The notes beneath the pieces were generated by a model. The model ran no database searches, had not been told where the DNA came from, and saw only the letters and a program-made list of their open reading frames with translations. From the NCBI GenBank assembly GCA_002306815.1, contig DBTA01000037.1, positions 66,351 through 130,350 of the forward strand: DNA of 64,000 bases. Direction: 5' to 3'. Both the position numbers and the translations under genes were made by a program. Positions 1 to 8,326 of the stretch are shown here, piece by piece. Source of the DNA: Dehalococcoidia bacterium UBA1328 (GTDB lineage Bacteria > Chloroflexota > Dehalococcoidia > Lucifugimonadales > Lucifugimonadaceae). Positions within the stretch are counted from its first letter, which is position 1. The number at the start of each line of letters is the position of its first letter.

Positions 1-470
1 TGACCGAAAATGTCTCCGACTATCGCAAGCTCAATGAGTGGCGTGACAAGTACACACCTTCAACCATGATCGTTGACGGCGAGAGTCACAAAGGTCGTCA
101 AACCATCTACTGGCAACTGATGGAGGAAGGGCTGATTGACGCCATACAGCCTGACATGCTCCACATGGGCTTCTGGCAATTCCACGTTTTGGTGAGGGAC
201 ATAGAAGATTCGGATTATTCGACCTTGATTGCCCCTCATAACTACAACGCTGCTTATTTGGGTTTGCGTGCTGATATTCAGTTCGGTGCTGCGACGGAAC
301 GATTCGTTATTGCCGAAGACTCAACTCTGGATTTTGATCTGTATGACGGCCCGGAATATGTGTTCGAAAACGGCAAGTACAATGTGCCCGATTCCCCCGG
401 GCTTGCCGTGAGTGTGGATTCCGAACTATATGATCGCGTCTATAAACAGCATGAAACGGTAATCAGTTAG
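1..470 (+). CDS. Enolase-superfamily (mandelate racemase/muconate lactonizing type) enzyme, C-terminal part, 5' end outside window
   Basis: Open from the left edge (frame beginning at base 3) to a TAG at 468-470, giving about 155 residues of C-terminal barrel. Recognisable superfamily positions are a DGES stretch, then GLIDAIQPDM (metal-binding/strand region that reads QPD in MR/MLE proteins) and APHNYNAAYLG, matching the APHN segment near the barrel end. The family abstracts a proton alpha to a carboxylate, and the specific substrate (sugar acid or other acid) cannot be read from this fragment. The next gene, an NAD-dependent epimerase, follows after about 40 bases on the same strand, so both may serve sugar or sugar-acid breakdown. 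Another family member lies at the right end of the window. Confidence 0.85.
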   Translation, partial: TENVSDYRKLNEWRDKYTPSTMIVDGESHKGRQTIYWQLMEEGLIDAIQPDMLHMGFWQFHVLVRDIEDSDYSTLIAPHNYNAAYLGLRADIQFGAATERFVIAEDSTLDFDLYDGPEYVFENGKYNVPDSPGLAVSVDSELYDRVYKQHETVIS

Positions 471-511
471 CTAGCTAATTAATCTCAACTAGTTAGGAAA
501 ATTCTGAAGAT

Positions 512-1543
512 ATGAAAGTTCTAATCACGGGCATTACGGGGCGAGTTGGAGCGAATGTGGCGCAGAACTTTCTGGACCGAGGGCACTACGTCCGCGGGTT
601 TGTTTGGCCAGGTGATCGCCAGGCAGAAAAGATGAAATCGGTTGGGGCCGAAATAGTCGAAGGTGATCTGGCTAGCTCAGCAGATGTGAACGCGGCTGTC
701 GATGGTCAGGAAGTTGTTCTACACCTCGGTGCTGCGTTTCAAGCTGGAGGACCGTTCACGCCAGAGCAGTACTTTGATACAAACGTGAAAGGCACTTTCA
801 ACATTCTTGAAGCTTCGCTGGGTCTTGGCTATCAGCTCAAGCATGTAATTATCACCAGTACCGACGCGACGATGTTCAAGTATCCCCAAGGTGGAATTGC
901 CGAACCGATCAAAGAAGATTCGTTGCCGCTTTCGACCACTGATTGGTACGGCTATTCAAAGGTACTTTCCGAAAACTTGTTGCATCGATATCGGTCGCAC
1001 CATGATTTGCGTGCTACGATCATTCGCTTCGCAAATGTGTGGGGTGCTGGTGAGATCCTCAACTTCCAACAATTCCACCTGAAGACTTTTCTAAAACAAT
1101 TCGAAAACCGAACCGACGATGCTGGTAAGGCGACTTACGAAGTTCTAAAGGCAGAAGATGCGAAGAGTGATGGTGGAACGCGTCTAATCGTTGCAAGGGA
1201 CGCCAATGGTCGTCCGTGGAAGAAGCACCAAATCGAAGTGCGCGACATTGTCCACGCTTACGAGAAAATAGTTGGAAATGAGAAAACTTTCGGCAATGTG
1301 TATCAGCTTGGGTCGAAAGAGCCGTTCACATGGGACGTATTGATTCCATATATTTCTGAGAAAACTGGAATACCGTATTCGACGGTCGACCTTGCGATGA
1401 ATCCAACGTTTTACGAATATGACCTCGCTGCCGCTCAAAATGATTTTGGATATGCGCCAACGCTTACGTTGAACGACATGGTTGATGAGGCTATTCGATA
1501 CCAGTCAGAGGGCGTCGGCGGGATCATACCTACAAACGTCTAA
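512..1543 (+). CDS. NAD-dependent epimerase/dehydratase (extended SDR)
   Basis: 343 residues starting at ATG. The N-terminal Rossmann motif is GxxGxxG (G7, G10, G13 in LITGITGRVG) and the catalytic pair is Y146xxxK150 (YGYSK), so this is an extended short-chain dehydrogenase acting on a nucleotide-sugar or similar substrate with bound NAD. The cofactor-binding HLGAAFQ and NVKGTFNILEA segments are also typical. It lies about 40 bases after the enolase-superfamily gene and probably shares its transcript. The substrate is not identifiable. The 3' end is convergent with the minus-strand B-box protein, with under 20 bases between them. Confidence 0.88.
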   Translation: MKVLITGITGRVGANVAQNFLDRGHYVRGFVWPGDRQAEKMKSVGAEIVEGDLASSADVNAAVDGQEVVLHLGAAFQAGGPFTPEQYFDTNVKGTFNILEASLGLGYQLKHVIITSTDATMFKYPQGGIAEPIKEDSLPLSTTDWYGYSKVLSENLLHRYRSHHDLRATIIRFANVWGAGEILNFQQFHLKTFLKQFENRTDDAGKATYEVLKAEDAKSDGGTRLIVARDANGRPWKKHQIEVRDIVHAYEKIVGNEKTFGNVYQLGSKEPFTWDVLIPYISEKTGIPYSTVDLAMNPTFYEYDLAAAQNDFGYAPTLTLNDMVDEAIRYQSEGVGGIIPTNV

Positions 1544-1561
1544 TAAGGAGTGAATCTGGTT

Positions 1562-2101
1562 TTACGGTCGCACTCTGTTCATTGCCACGTAAATTCCAAC
1601 TCCGAGACCTATATAAGCGACGATGTTGAGAAATACGCCGTTCCATACCCCGAATATTGAAGCTACGAAAAATCCGATTATCCAGATGGCGAACATCGTG
1701 AACGCCGCAACGATTCGTAAGCGGGCATCGAGTTTGTACTTCCCGACTCGACGTACGTACTCTCCTACGGGTCCGCCGCCTAGAGCGATGATGAACGACG
1801 CCGCAACGTTCCCGATCATGAATCCGAGCGGAAGCACCCACAGAATCCAAACGACCAGTCCGTAGGCGATTCCAAACCCAACGGCACCTGCCATCGATAG
1901 CAGGACAGCGGTCGAGAACTCGGTCGTGGTCGCTCTGAAAATAGGAGCCTGACCGATAGTCGCGCAGTCGGGACAGCGAGCTCCGACTGGAGACTGAACC
2001 ATGCACTGCGGGCAGATCAAATCGCCACATCGAGAGCAACCGAGATTCGAGGTCGTGTCTGGATGCCGAAGGCAGACGTTGTTCAAGGATTCGTTGGTCA
2101 T
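1562..2101 (-). CDS. B-box zinc-finger membrane protein
   Basis: 179 residues. Residues 1-45 carry a short zinc-binding module: CLRH, then CSRCGDLICPQCM and CPDC, the Cys/His spacing of a bacterial B-box-like domain. After that come about four hydrophobic segments (around residues 65-85, 90-112, 128-150 and 152-172), so the rest is membrane-embedded with the zinc module probably in the cytoplasm. Such proteins are frequent in Chloroflexota but have no established role. It lies about 55 bases downstream of plsY on the same strand and may be the last gene of that run. Function unknown. Confidence 0.75.
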   Translation of the reverse strand: MTNESLNNVCLRHPDTTSNLGCSRCGDLICPQCMVQSPVGARCPDCATIGQAPIFRATTTEFSTAVLLSMAGAVGFGIAYGLVVWILWVLPLGFMIGNVAASFIIALGGGPVGEYVRRVGKYKLDARLRIVAAFTMFAIWIIGFFVASIFGVWNGVFLNIVAYIGLGVGIYVAMNRVRP

Positions 2102-2157
2102 TAACTAATCAGGATACCCACAAACTGTGGAGATATTTCGTCAAACCGAGAGTGCAA

Positions 2158-2835
2158 TTATTGCTCGATCCACTCCTCTCGGTTCAGGATGTCACGGTCG
2201 AAAACCAGTCTTGTTGCCAACAGTCGGGCGGTTATCTCACCGTTTTTACCCCTCAGTGAGTTGGATGTTATCCGTTTTGCGAAAGTTACCAGCAAGAACA
2301 AAAATGCAAAGCAAAGAAGTTCGAACGGCAGGTTCAGAAGCACAGCCCAGATGGGAAGAATCAGCAGTGCGATGAACCACCATACGGCCGAATCTTTCCA
2401 AGGTGTGTATAGAACCCCAAGAGATGGGACGATTCCGTAAGCAATCAGGACAGGGAAGTTGAGTGCGAGCGTTGCGCCGACCATGGTCGCCATTCCTCGA
2501 CCACCGTTGAACCCCGAGAAAATCGACCAGTTGTGACCGGTAATGCCAGCCAAAGCAGCGGCAGCTTCGACACCGACTCCGAGTCCGAGAACAAGATCGG
2601 AAGCGACCAGAACTGGCAGCGATCCCTTTGCGAAAATATCAAAGATTATGACAGGGGTTGCCCAAATGGCGTTGACCTGTGAGGTCAAATTGGACGCCCC
2701 CAGATTTCCGGTTCCATGCTTTCTTAGATCGACCCCAGCTACCAGTTTTCCGATCAGCATTGCGCTCGGGAACGAACCAACTAGATAGCTGCCAACAACA
2801 ACGGCAATGGAAATCAAGAAATAATCCGAGGTCAT
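2158..2835 (-). CDS. plsY: Glycerol-3-phosphate acyltransferase PlsY
   Basis: 225 residues, multi-spanning membrane protein. PlsY transfers an acyl group from acyl-phosphate to glycerol 3-phosphate, the first step of phospholipid synthesis. The family signatures are present: GSFPSAMLIGKL near residue 20, HGTGNLGASN near residue 40 (GSGNxGATN block) and the later GHNWSIFSGFNGGRGMAT (GHxxPxFxxFxGGKG block, with Arg in place of the usual Lys). The start codon overlaps the stop of the upstream PHP gene by 4 bases (ATGA), so the two are translationally coupled. It is slightly longer at the C terminus than a typical 200-residue PlsY. Confidence 0.93.
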   Translation of the reverse strand: MTSDYFLISIAVVVGSYLVGSFPSAMLIGKLVAGVDLRKHGTGNLGASNLTSQVNAIWATPVIIFDIFAKGSLPVLVASDLVLGLGVGVEAAAALAGITGHNWSIFSGFNGGRGMATMVGATLALNFPVLIAYGIVPSLGVLYTPWKDSAVWWFIALLILPIWAVLLNLPFELLCFAFLFLLVTFAKRITSNSLRGKNGEITARLLATRLVFDRDILNREEWIEQ

Positions 2836-3773
2836 GACATTCCCTCAGGGACATTTCCGATGTTGTTTCCGTGCATCCGCCTAGCTGATTCAAGAAGTTT
2901 TATTGCCGTGTCGGGTGGAGGTCCGTTTGCGCCGGGAACGGTTTCGTTCTTCGCTCCCAGAGCGTGGAAATCGGTGCCACCGGCCGGGATGAGATTGTGT
3001 TTGGTCGCAATATCTAAGTACGAGTCACGCTTGTTTCTGGAATATTTTTCGGCGTAAACCTCGATTCCAGCGAGTCCGGCGTTCGCGAGCTCTTTTACCA
3101 GAGGTTCAATTCGATTCACCGTTCGTGGATGTGCAATTACTCCGACGCCACCGGCCGCGTGGATCATTTGTAGCGCGTCGACAGGGTGCAATTTTGGTCG
3201 TGGAAATCTAGCTATTCCATCATTGCCGAGAAAGCGTTCGAAGGCCTCTCCTACGGTTTGAACATGTCCTGCTTCGACCATTGCGCGAGCAATGTGTGGA
3301 CGCCCGACTGATCCGTCTGCCATCTCGATTACTCTTTCCCACGAAACAGGGCGTTTTATCTCGGCCAGTTTGTTGACCATGGCTCTGGCTACATCGACTC
3401 TTTCTGTTCGGAACTGGTTGAGCTTCGATTGGAGGGACTCATTGTGGATGTCAATGAAGTATCCGAGCAGATGTAGCTCAGAATCGTTCGTAGCCGTTCC
3501 AAGTTCGATCCCTGGTATGACGGTCAGATTACTGTGTTTGGCCGCCGCTTCACCCGCTTCCTCAACACCATCGGTTGAGTCATGGTCAGTGATCGCGATG
3601 ATGCGCAGAGTAGTCGAAGCGATTTGATCAACTAGCTGTGTTGGAGAGAGCGTCCCATCAGATGCTGTCGTGTGTAAGTGTAGGTCGACCTCGACCCTCC
3701 ATTCCGGTCTAACGGCGGGAGTCCTCGGGTCGTGACGGCTTCCGGGTGCACGCTGACCATTTGAATCCCTCAA
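2832..3773 (-). CDS. PHP-domain phosphoesterase (RNase AM/TrpH-like)
   Basis: 313 residues. A 27-residue leader precedes the PHP domain, which opens with VDLHLHTTASDGTLSP (HxH metal site) and continues with ITDHDS, PGIELG, GRPHIARAM, IAHPRT and a C-terminal GTDFHA motif, the metal ligands of the polymerase-histidinol-phosphatase fold. Bacterial proteins of this length act on 3',5'-bisphosphonucleosides or as 5'-3' exoribonucleases (RNase AM). It overlaps ymdB upstream and plsY downstream by 4 bases each, so the three form one translationally coupled unit. With rny upstream, the region is rich in RNA and nucleotide phosphoesterases. Exact substrate is inferred from family only. Confidence 0.85.
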   Translation of the reverse strand: MRDSNGQRAPGSRHDPRTPAVRPEWRVEVDLHLHTTASDGTLSPTQLVDQIASTTLRIIAITDHDSTDGVEEAGEAAAKHSNLTVIPGIELGTATNDSELHLLGYFIDIHNESLQSKLNQFRTERVDVARAMVNKLAEIKRPVSWERVIEMADGSVGRPHIARAMVEAGHVQTVGEAFERFLGNDGIARFPRPKLHPVDALQMIHAAGGVGVIAHPRTVNRIEPLVKELANAGLAGIEVYAEKYSRNKRDSYLDIATKHNLIPAGGTDFHALGAKNETVPGANGPPPDTAIKLLESARRMHGNNIGNVPEGMS

Positions 3774-4549
3774 ACTTCTACTTGCCTGTCCACTCGTTCG
3801 ATAGATGTCGCTAGTCCTGTCGACTCATCAATGTCTATGAGAACGGAATTAAAATTGATTAGCCCAGAACGTTGTGGTTGCATCCGTTGTCTTCTACCTG
3901 AGAGAAATCTGGCGAGTGAACCTTCGACTTCAACGCCAAGGATCGAGTCGACCGCCCCTACCATTCCGAGATCGGTTACGAATGCAGTGCCATCTGGAAG
4001 GACTTTCGCATCGGCGGTTGGAACATGGGTGTGGGTGCCGACTACAGCGGCAACCCTGCCATCGAGATGCCAGGCAAGTGCGGCTTTCTCGCTGGTAGCT
4101 TCGGCGTGGAAGTCGACAACTATTGGTTTGCCCTGACCGAATCCTCCGGCAAGTAGATCATCAACAACGGCGAAAGGGGAGTCGAACTCACCAACCCAGA
4201 CTCGACCAATCAGGTTGATTACGGCGATCGGGCCCGAATCATCGGTAGCGCCCCGGCCCGGGTTGCCCGTAGGATAGTTCAGCGGACGCAGCACCGGTAG
4301 GAACGGGTCATCCAAGTGCTCGATAATTTCTCGTTTGGCCCATACATGATTGCCTGTGGTAATCACGTCCGCCCCAGCTTCCCTCATCTCTTCTACCGTG
4401 TCGAGTGTGAGGCCGATTCCCGCAGCAAGGTTTTCACCCTGGAGGGTTATGAAGTCAATGTTGAGTTCGTTTCTCAGATCTCTCAGTAGTGAGTTGACGG
4501 CTTTTCGGCCGCCACTGCCGACTACATCGCCGATCATCAGGACACGCAT
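3770..4549 (-). CDS. ymdB: YmdB-type metallophosphoesterase (2',3'-cyclic nucleotide phosphodiesterase)
   Basis: 259 residues, full length for the TIGR00282 family. The metallophosphoesterase ligands are MIGDVVGSGGRKAV at the start, GENLAAG (residues 39-45), TTGNHVWAK (about 63-71), VDFHAEATSEK and VVGTHTHVPTAD. The Bacillus homologue hydrolyses 2',3'-cyclic nucleotides and affects biofilm and sporulation decisions. In Firmicutes and Chloroflexota ymdB sits just after rny, as it does here, supporting a link with RNase Y. Its stop overlaps the following PHP gene by 4 bases. About 350 bases with a rny terminator-like inverted repeat separate it from rny, so it probably has its own promoter. Confidence 0.92.
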   Translation of the reverse strand: MRVLMIGDVVGSGGRKAVNSLLRDLRNELNIDFITLQGENLAAGIGLTLDTVEEMREAGADVITTGNHVWAKREIIEHLDDPFLPVLRPLNYPTGNPGRGATDDSGPIAVINLIGRVWVGEFDSPFAVVDDLLAGGFGQGKPIVVDFHAEATSEKAALAWHLDGRVAAVVGTHTHVPTADAKVLPDGTAFVTDLGMVGAVDSILGVEVEGSLARFLSGRRQRMQPQRSGLINFNSVLIDIDESTGLATSIERVDRQVEV

Positions 4550-4898
4550 GTGAGCCTTTCTAGGCTTGGTTTGTTTTGGGTTTCGGCGCGCTTACAACCT
4601 CAACAATGCGGCATGTACGGAGGCAATTCAAGTTTTGTGGAGTAGGTTTCGGTTGTGTTGATTCAGGGATGGTGTGTCGCGAGAGCGAGATAGCACCGCG
4701 ATATCTCGAGTTGACGAGGGATCTGGGGTTTTGGTGGTGTGATTACAGAGATGGCGTGTGTGGGTGAGTGATCGTGGTGGATCACCACTCAGTTCGTTCC
4801 TTGCTACTCGCAATTACAAATTTTGGGGCAGGAGTAACAAAAATATCCAGCGGTATCTTCGATGGGGCTTTTTGTTACTCCTGCTGTGAGAATCTCGG
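4550..4898. other. Intergenic region between rny and ymdB
   Basis: About 350 bases without a convincing gene. It holds the long inverted repeat at 4828-4884 just past rny, and two shorter palindromes nearer ymdB: CGAGATA/TATCTCG (4686-4692 with 4702-4708) and GTGGTG-GAT-CACCAC (about 4770-4784). These could be part of the ymdB promoter or a structured 5' leader. Short open frames on both strands lack ribosome binding sites and family-like composition. Confidence 0.6.
4828..4884 (-). terminator. 16-bp perfect inverted repeat after rny
   Basis: The arms GCAGGAGTAACAAAAA (4828-4843) and TTTTTGTTACTCCTGC (4869-4884) are perfectly complementary across a 25-base spacer, 15 bases past the rny stop. 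Read on the minus strand the RNA would form a long stable hairpin. No U-tract follows the hairpin itself, so it may act as a transcript-end stabiliser or factor-dependent terminator rather than a textbook intrinsic terminator. Confidence 0.55.
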
Positions 4899-6428
4899 TT
4901 ATTTCGCCACTTCGATAGAGCGTGATTCTCTTATTACGACCACTTTGATTTGACCCGGGTAGACGAGCTGTTCTTCGATCTTGGCGACGATATTTCGTGC
5001 CAGTGCCGAAGCAGTCACGTCATTTACGTTTTCCGGATCAACCAGTACCCGAACTTCTCGACCCGCTTGAATGGCGTATACACGTTCGACACCATTGAAG
5101 CCACGAGCCACATCTTCGAGCGCTTCGAGACGCTTGATGTAGTTATCCACCGTGTCGTGTCGAGCACCCGGTCGCGCAGCACTAATTGCGTCGGCTGCCG
5201 CAACCAGAAACGACTCAACCGTGGTCATTTCTCGATCGTGATGCTCGCGAATTCCCGTTACGACGCGATCTATTTGACCGTATCTCTTCGCAATGTCGGC
5301 ACCGATTTCTGCGTGTGGTCCGTCGACCTCGTGGGTCACTGCTTTACCGATGTCGTGAAGGAAACCGGCTGTCTTTGCGACCTGTGGATCCGCGCCGACT
5401 TGTGATGCCAGAATTCCAGCGACTAAACCGACTTCGACCGAGTGCTGAAGTACGTTCTCGCCGTAGCTGTATCGATACTTGAGACGTCCAACCAGTTTCA
5501 CTAACTCAGGGTGAAGACCTTTTACATCGGCGTCAAACATGGCCTTCTGACCGGCTCTGCGCACAGTTTCGTCGACTTCCGATCGGGAGTTTTCAACCGC
5601 TTCTTCAATTCGAGCAGGGTGAATCCTGCCATCTTGAATCAGCCGGTCGAGTGCAACCCGCGCCACCTCACGGCGAATAGGATCGAAGCAGGAAATCGTA
5701 ATAGTCTCGGGCACATCGTCGATGATTAGATCGGCTCCAGTGGCGGCTTCGATAGCCCTGATATTCCTGCCTTCTCTACCAATAAGACGACCTTTCATTT
5801 CGTCGTTCGGCAATGAAATGCTCGTGACAGTAGCTTCTGAAACGACTCCCGCCGCAAGCCGCTGCATACTCGCAGCTAAAATCTCCCGCGCCTTGTCGTC
5901 AGCTTCATCCTGTGCCTCTAGTTCGGCATCCCTGTATCGGCGTGCCAGTTCGAACTGGATATCTTCTTCTGCTTGGTCTAGCAGTTGTTGTTTGGCATCT
6001 GCGATAGAAAGTCCCGAAATGGTTTCGAGTTTTTCTCCCGCTTGAACCTTCAAATCGTCGATCTCACGTCGCTTTTCTGCGAGGTCGATTCTTTGATTGC
6101 CAAGGTCAGCTTCTAATTCTTTTACCGAATCTGACCTACTTTGCAGAGTTTCTTCTCGTACTTCAAGTCGACTCTGCTGGCGTTGTATTTCTAACTTCTG
6201 CTCATTAAGCCTGGCTTCAGCGTCGCTTCGGACCTGAAGTGCCTGCTCTTTTGCTTCGAGAAGAATCTCCTTGCTGCGAGCGTTGGCTCTGCGCATTTGC
6301 TGCGCAGATGCTTCATCAACTGCTCGCTGTGATTTTGCCGAAAGGAGGTTGCGAAGCTGGAAGCCCAATCCACTTCCTATCACAACCGAAACTAGGGCAA
6401 CCAGGATGGCGATTAGGATGGTGTCCAT
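4899..6428 (-). CDS. rny: Ribonuclease Y
   Basis: 509 residues, the usual length. Residues about 5-25 form a single N-terminal membrane anchor, followed by a long Ala/Glu/Arg-rich coiled coil (about 30-190), a KH domain containing GRLIGREGRNIRAIEAATG, and an HD domain with HDIGKA and HHDRE. RNase Y is the membrane-tethered endoribonuclease that starts mRNA decay in many bacteria lacking RNase E. The C terminus ends in the conserved YPGQIKVVVIRE pattern. It is preceded by a gap to rplY containing that gene's terminator and followed by the inverted repeat at 4828-4884, so it appears monocistronic. ymdB is the next gene downstream. Confidence 0.97.
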   Translation of the reverse strand: MDTILIAILVALVSVVIGSGLGFQLRNLLSAKSQRAVDEASAQQMRRANARSKEILLEAKEQALQVRSDAEARLNEQKLEIQRQQSRLEVREETLQSRSDSVKELEADLGNQRIDLAEKRREIDDLKVQAGEKLETISGLSIADAKQQLLDQAEEDIQFELARRYRDAELEAQDEADDKAREILAASMQRLAAGVVSEATVTSISLPNDEMKGRLIGREGRNIRAIEAATGADLIIDDVPETITISCFDPIRREVARVALDRLIQDGRIHPARIEEAVENSRSEVDETVRRAGQKAMFDADVKGLHPELVKLVGRLKYRYSYGENVLQHSVEVGLVAGILASQVGADPQVAKTAGFLHDIGKAVTHEVDGPHAEIGADIAKRYGQIDRVVTGIREHHDREMTTVESFLVAAADAISAARPGARHDTVDNYIKRLEALEDVARGFNGVERVYAIQAGREVRVLVDPENVNDVTASALARNIVAKIEEQLVYPGQIKVVVIRESRSIEVAK

Positions 6429-6592
6429 CCGAGCCCCCCTGAGCCATTGAGTAATTTCTTTTTTGTTCAGTTTGTGCGAAAGACAGGACCGTATGCCTTG
6501 TCGACCGCGACTTGAATACTAAATTCGCAGTGGCTTTCGTGCAAGGAGTTGAACTGGAAAATCGGTTCATCGAATACGTAAACAGGCAAAAT

Positions 6593-6623
6593 AAAACGCC
6601 GCAACCGACGGCTGCGGCGTTTT
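6593..6623 (-). terminator. Rho-independent terminator of rplY
   Basis: Arms CGCCGCA (6597-6603) and TGCGGCG (6613-6619) flank a short loop, with A-run and T-run on the two sides, about 25 bases past the rplY stop. On the minus strand the hairpin is followed by TTTTATTTTG, the layout of an intrinsic terminator. Confidence 0.8.
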
Positions 6624-6645
6624 GAATTTCTTTGTGTAAGAAGGA

Positions 6646-7311
6646 TTACTCTTCTTCGCCGTCGGCTCTGTCGCCTTCTTCACCTTCGACACCTTCGACA
6701 CCTTCTTCACCCTGTTCGCCTTCAGCGACGATATCTTCTTCCTCGGTGACACGTGGTGGCTGAATCCACGCGATTCGATCTTCTTCTGGACCGGCGAGGG
6801 TTACTCCGTTCGGAAGCGTTAATTCACCAGACGTAATAGATGAGTCGATGTCCATGAGACCAGAACAGTCGACTACGATTTCGTTAGGTACGTCGAAAGG
6901 CTTGGCACGTACAAGAATTTCGAACGTACCCTGTGTTACAACACCCGCACCTCCAGCTGTACCCGGAGCATTTTCCTGTCCGGTAAGTACGACTGGGACT
7001 GGGGCCTCAACTTCCTGTTGGACGTCGACCCGTTGGAAGTCGACGTGCTGGATTTCACCAGAGACCGCGTGACGGGCGATTTCACGAACGATGGTCACGG
7101 TGTCTTTTCCTCCAGTTACCTGAAGCGTGACTGGAGTGGTTCGACCGGCAGCTCGGAGAACAGTATAAAGATCGGATGAGTCTGCCTGAAGCGACTCTGA
7201 ATCTTCGTTGAGTCCATACATATGAATGGGAGTGATTCCCTGGCGGCGCAGTGCTCGGTTCTTTTTACCAAGCGCTGTTCTAACATCTGCTTTGAGAGTT
7301 ATATTTTCCAT
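6646..7311 (-). CDS. rplY: Ribosomal protein L25 (Ctc/TL5 form)
   Basis: 221 residues: an N-terminal 5S-rRNA-binding L25 domain (LKADVRTALGKKNRALRRQG at about 5-24, then IPIHMYG-like turn) plus a C-terminal TL5 beta domain (residues about 95-185). The tail is an acidic run of Glu, Gly and Asp (about 190-221), commonly found in this longer general-stress form. The start ATG at 7309-7311 has a GGGAGAAG ribosome binding site a few bases upstream. It is followed by a clear intrinsic terminator. It sits alone, divergent from the Rrf2 gene. Confidence 0.94.
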   Translation of the reverse strand: MENITLKADVRTALGKKNRALRRQGITPIHMYGLNEDSESLQADSSDLYTVLRAAGRTTPVTLQVTGGKDTVTIVREIARHAVSGEIQHVDFQRVDVQQEVEAPVPVVLTGQENAPGTAGGAGVVTQGTFEILVRAKPFDVPNEIVVDCSGLMDIDSSITSGELTLPNGVTLAGPEEDRIAWIQPPRVTEEEDIVAEGEQGEEGVEGVEGEEGDRADGEEE

Positions 7312-7633
7312 TGATATCTTCTCCCGTTACTTCGGAGCTGGTTGGGGACCAAAAACTGGTCTTTCCTATCGAGAAATCTGATTTTGAAAGTGACGTTCCG
7401 AGTTCAATATCTCGGATGCACATCGATTAACGGTATCACGGGTTACGGTATTCGTAACGAATATTTTGCGACCCTGTTGAGTTTGATCTTTCGAACCAGC
7501 GAAAAGCTGACTCGCTAGGTCAGGAAAGCCAGTCCAGTGGTAATATTGCACTTGATAATCGATTGAATTTGATCGATTTTGTTGTTCGGTCTAGTACGTT
7601 TGAATCTCGATTCAATCAGTAACCGGAACGAGG
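7312..7633. promoter_or_regulatory. Divergent promoter region between rplY and the Rrf2 gene
   Basis: About 320 bases between two divergent genes, so it must hold both promoters. An inverted repeat GATTGAAT (7561-7568) / ATTCAATC (7610-7617) lies just upstream of the Rrf2 start and is a possible autoregulatory site. No gene was seen here. No -35/-10 pair is convincing enough to place. Confidence 0.4.
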
Positions 7634-8092
7634 ATGGAGTTTCGAACGATGCTTGTTCCGATGAAGGTGGATTACGGTGTTAGAACCCTCGTTTATCTCT
7701 CGCAACAAAACGATTCGGAATTCACTTCCACGTCCGATATTGCAACCGCGCAGCACATTCCCGAGCCCTACCTGCTTAGGATTTGCTCGGAACTTCAGAA
7801 ATCGGGGCTGATCGAGTCCCGACGTGGCCCGCAAGGCGGCCATCGTCTTGGCAGAGCTGCGGATGATATTTCGGTCAGCGATGTCGTTAACTCGGTCGAC
7901 TATTCTCTAGCTCCCATCGACTGCGTCGAAGAGCCTGACGGCTGTAAGCTCTCCGGGGCTTGTTCGCAGCGCGAGCTCTGGAGTGATGTGGAAGCAATGC
8001 TGCTCGAGCACTTGAGCAAAGTAAAAATCAGTGAACTGATGAACCAGCAAATGTCGATGGCAGCTGTTTCACAAGTAAAAACGGACTTTTAG
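7634..8092 (+). CDS. Rrf2-family transcriptional regulator, probably Fe-S binding
   Basis: Up to 152 residues. The winged-helix domain is typical of Rrf2 proteins: MKVDYGVRTLVYLSQ, STSDIATAQHIPEPYLLRIC, and the wing SRRGPQGGHRL. Three cysteines, C97, C104 and C110 counting from the first ATG, occupy the region where IscR/NsrR-type regulators hold a [Fe-S] cluster (CxxxxxxCxxxxxC). Starts at 7634, 7649 or 7661 are all possible; family members usually begin right at MKVDYG. The moeB-like and cysM genes follow on the same strand, so it probably controls cysteine or sulfur-carrier biosynthesis, as CymR does in Bacillus. The target is inferred from context. Confidence 0.9.
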   Translation: MEFRTMLVPMKVDYGVRTLVYLSQQNDSEFTSTSDIATAQHIPEPYLLRICSELQKSGLIESRRGPQGGHRLGRAADDISVSDVVNSVDYSLAPIDCVEEPDGCKLSGACSQRELWSDVEAMLLEHLSKVKISELMNQQMSMAAVSQVKTDF

Positions 8093-8326
8093 GCTCACAA
8101 CCCGAAAACGGTTGCACCCGGCAAGTTCAAACTGAATCTAACTCCCATAATGCGGCTCGAATTCTCGAATTGGCGCGCCGCTCCCGGATTTTGAGGGCGA
8201 TATGCGTCAATATGCGGAGTAAACTTCATTAGTACTGCCCCGATACAGCGACGAAATGCGTACAGAAATGGCGCAAATTTCGAGAGACTTATCGGGCATA
8301 GATAAGTAAGAGGAAATGACAGGGAC

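Noticed and set aside
4950..5405. 151-codon plus-strand frame inside rny
   Set aside because: Antisense shadow of a well-supported RNase Y gene.
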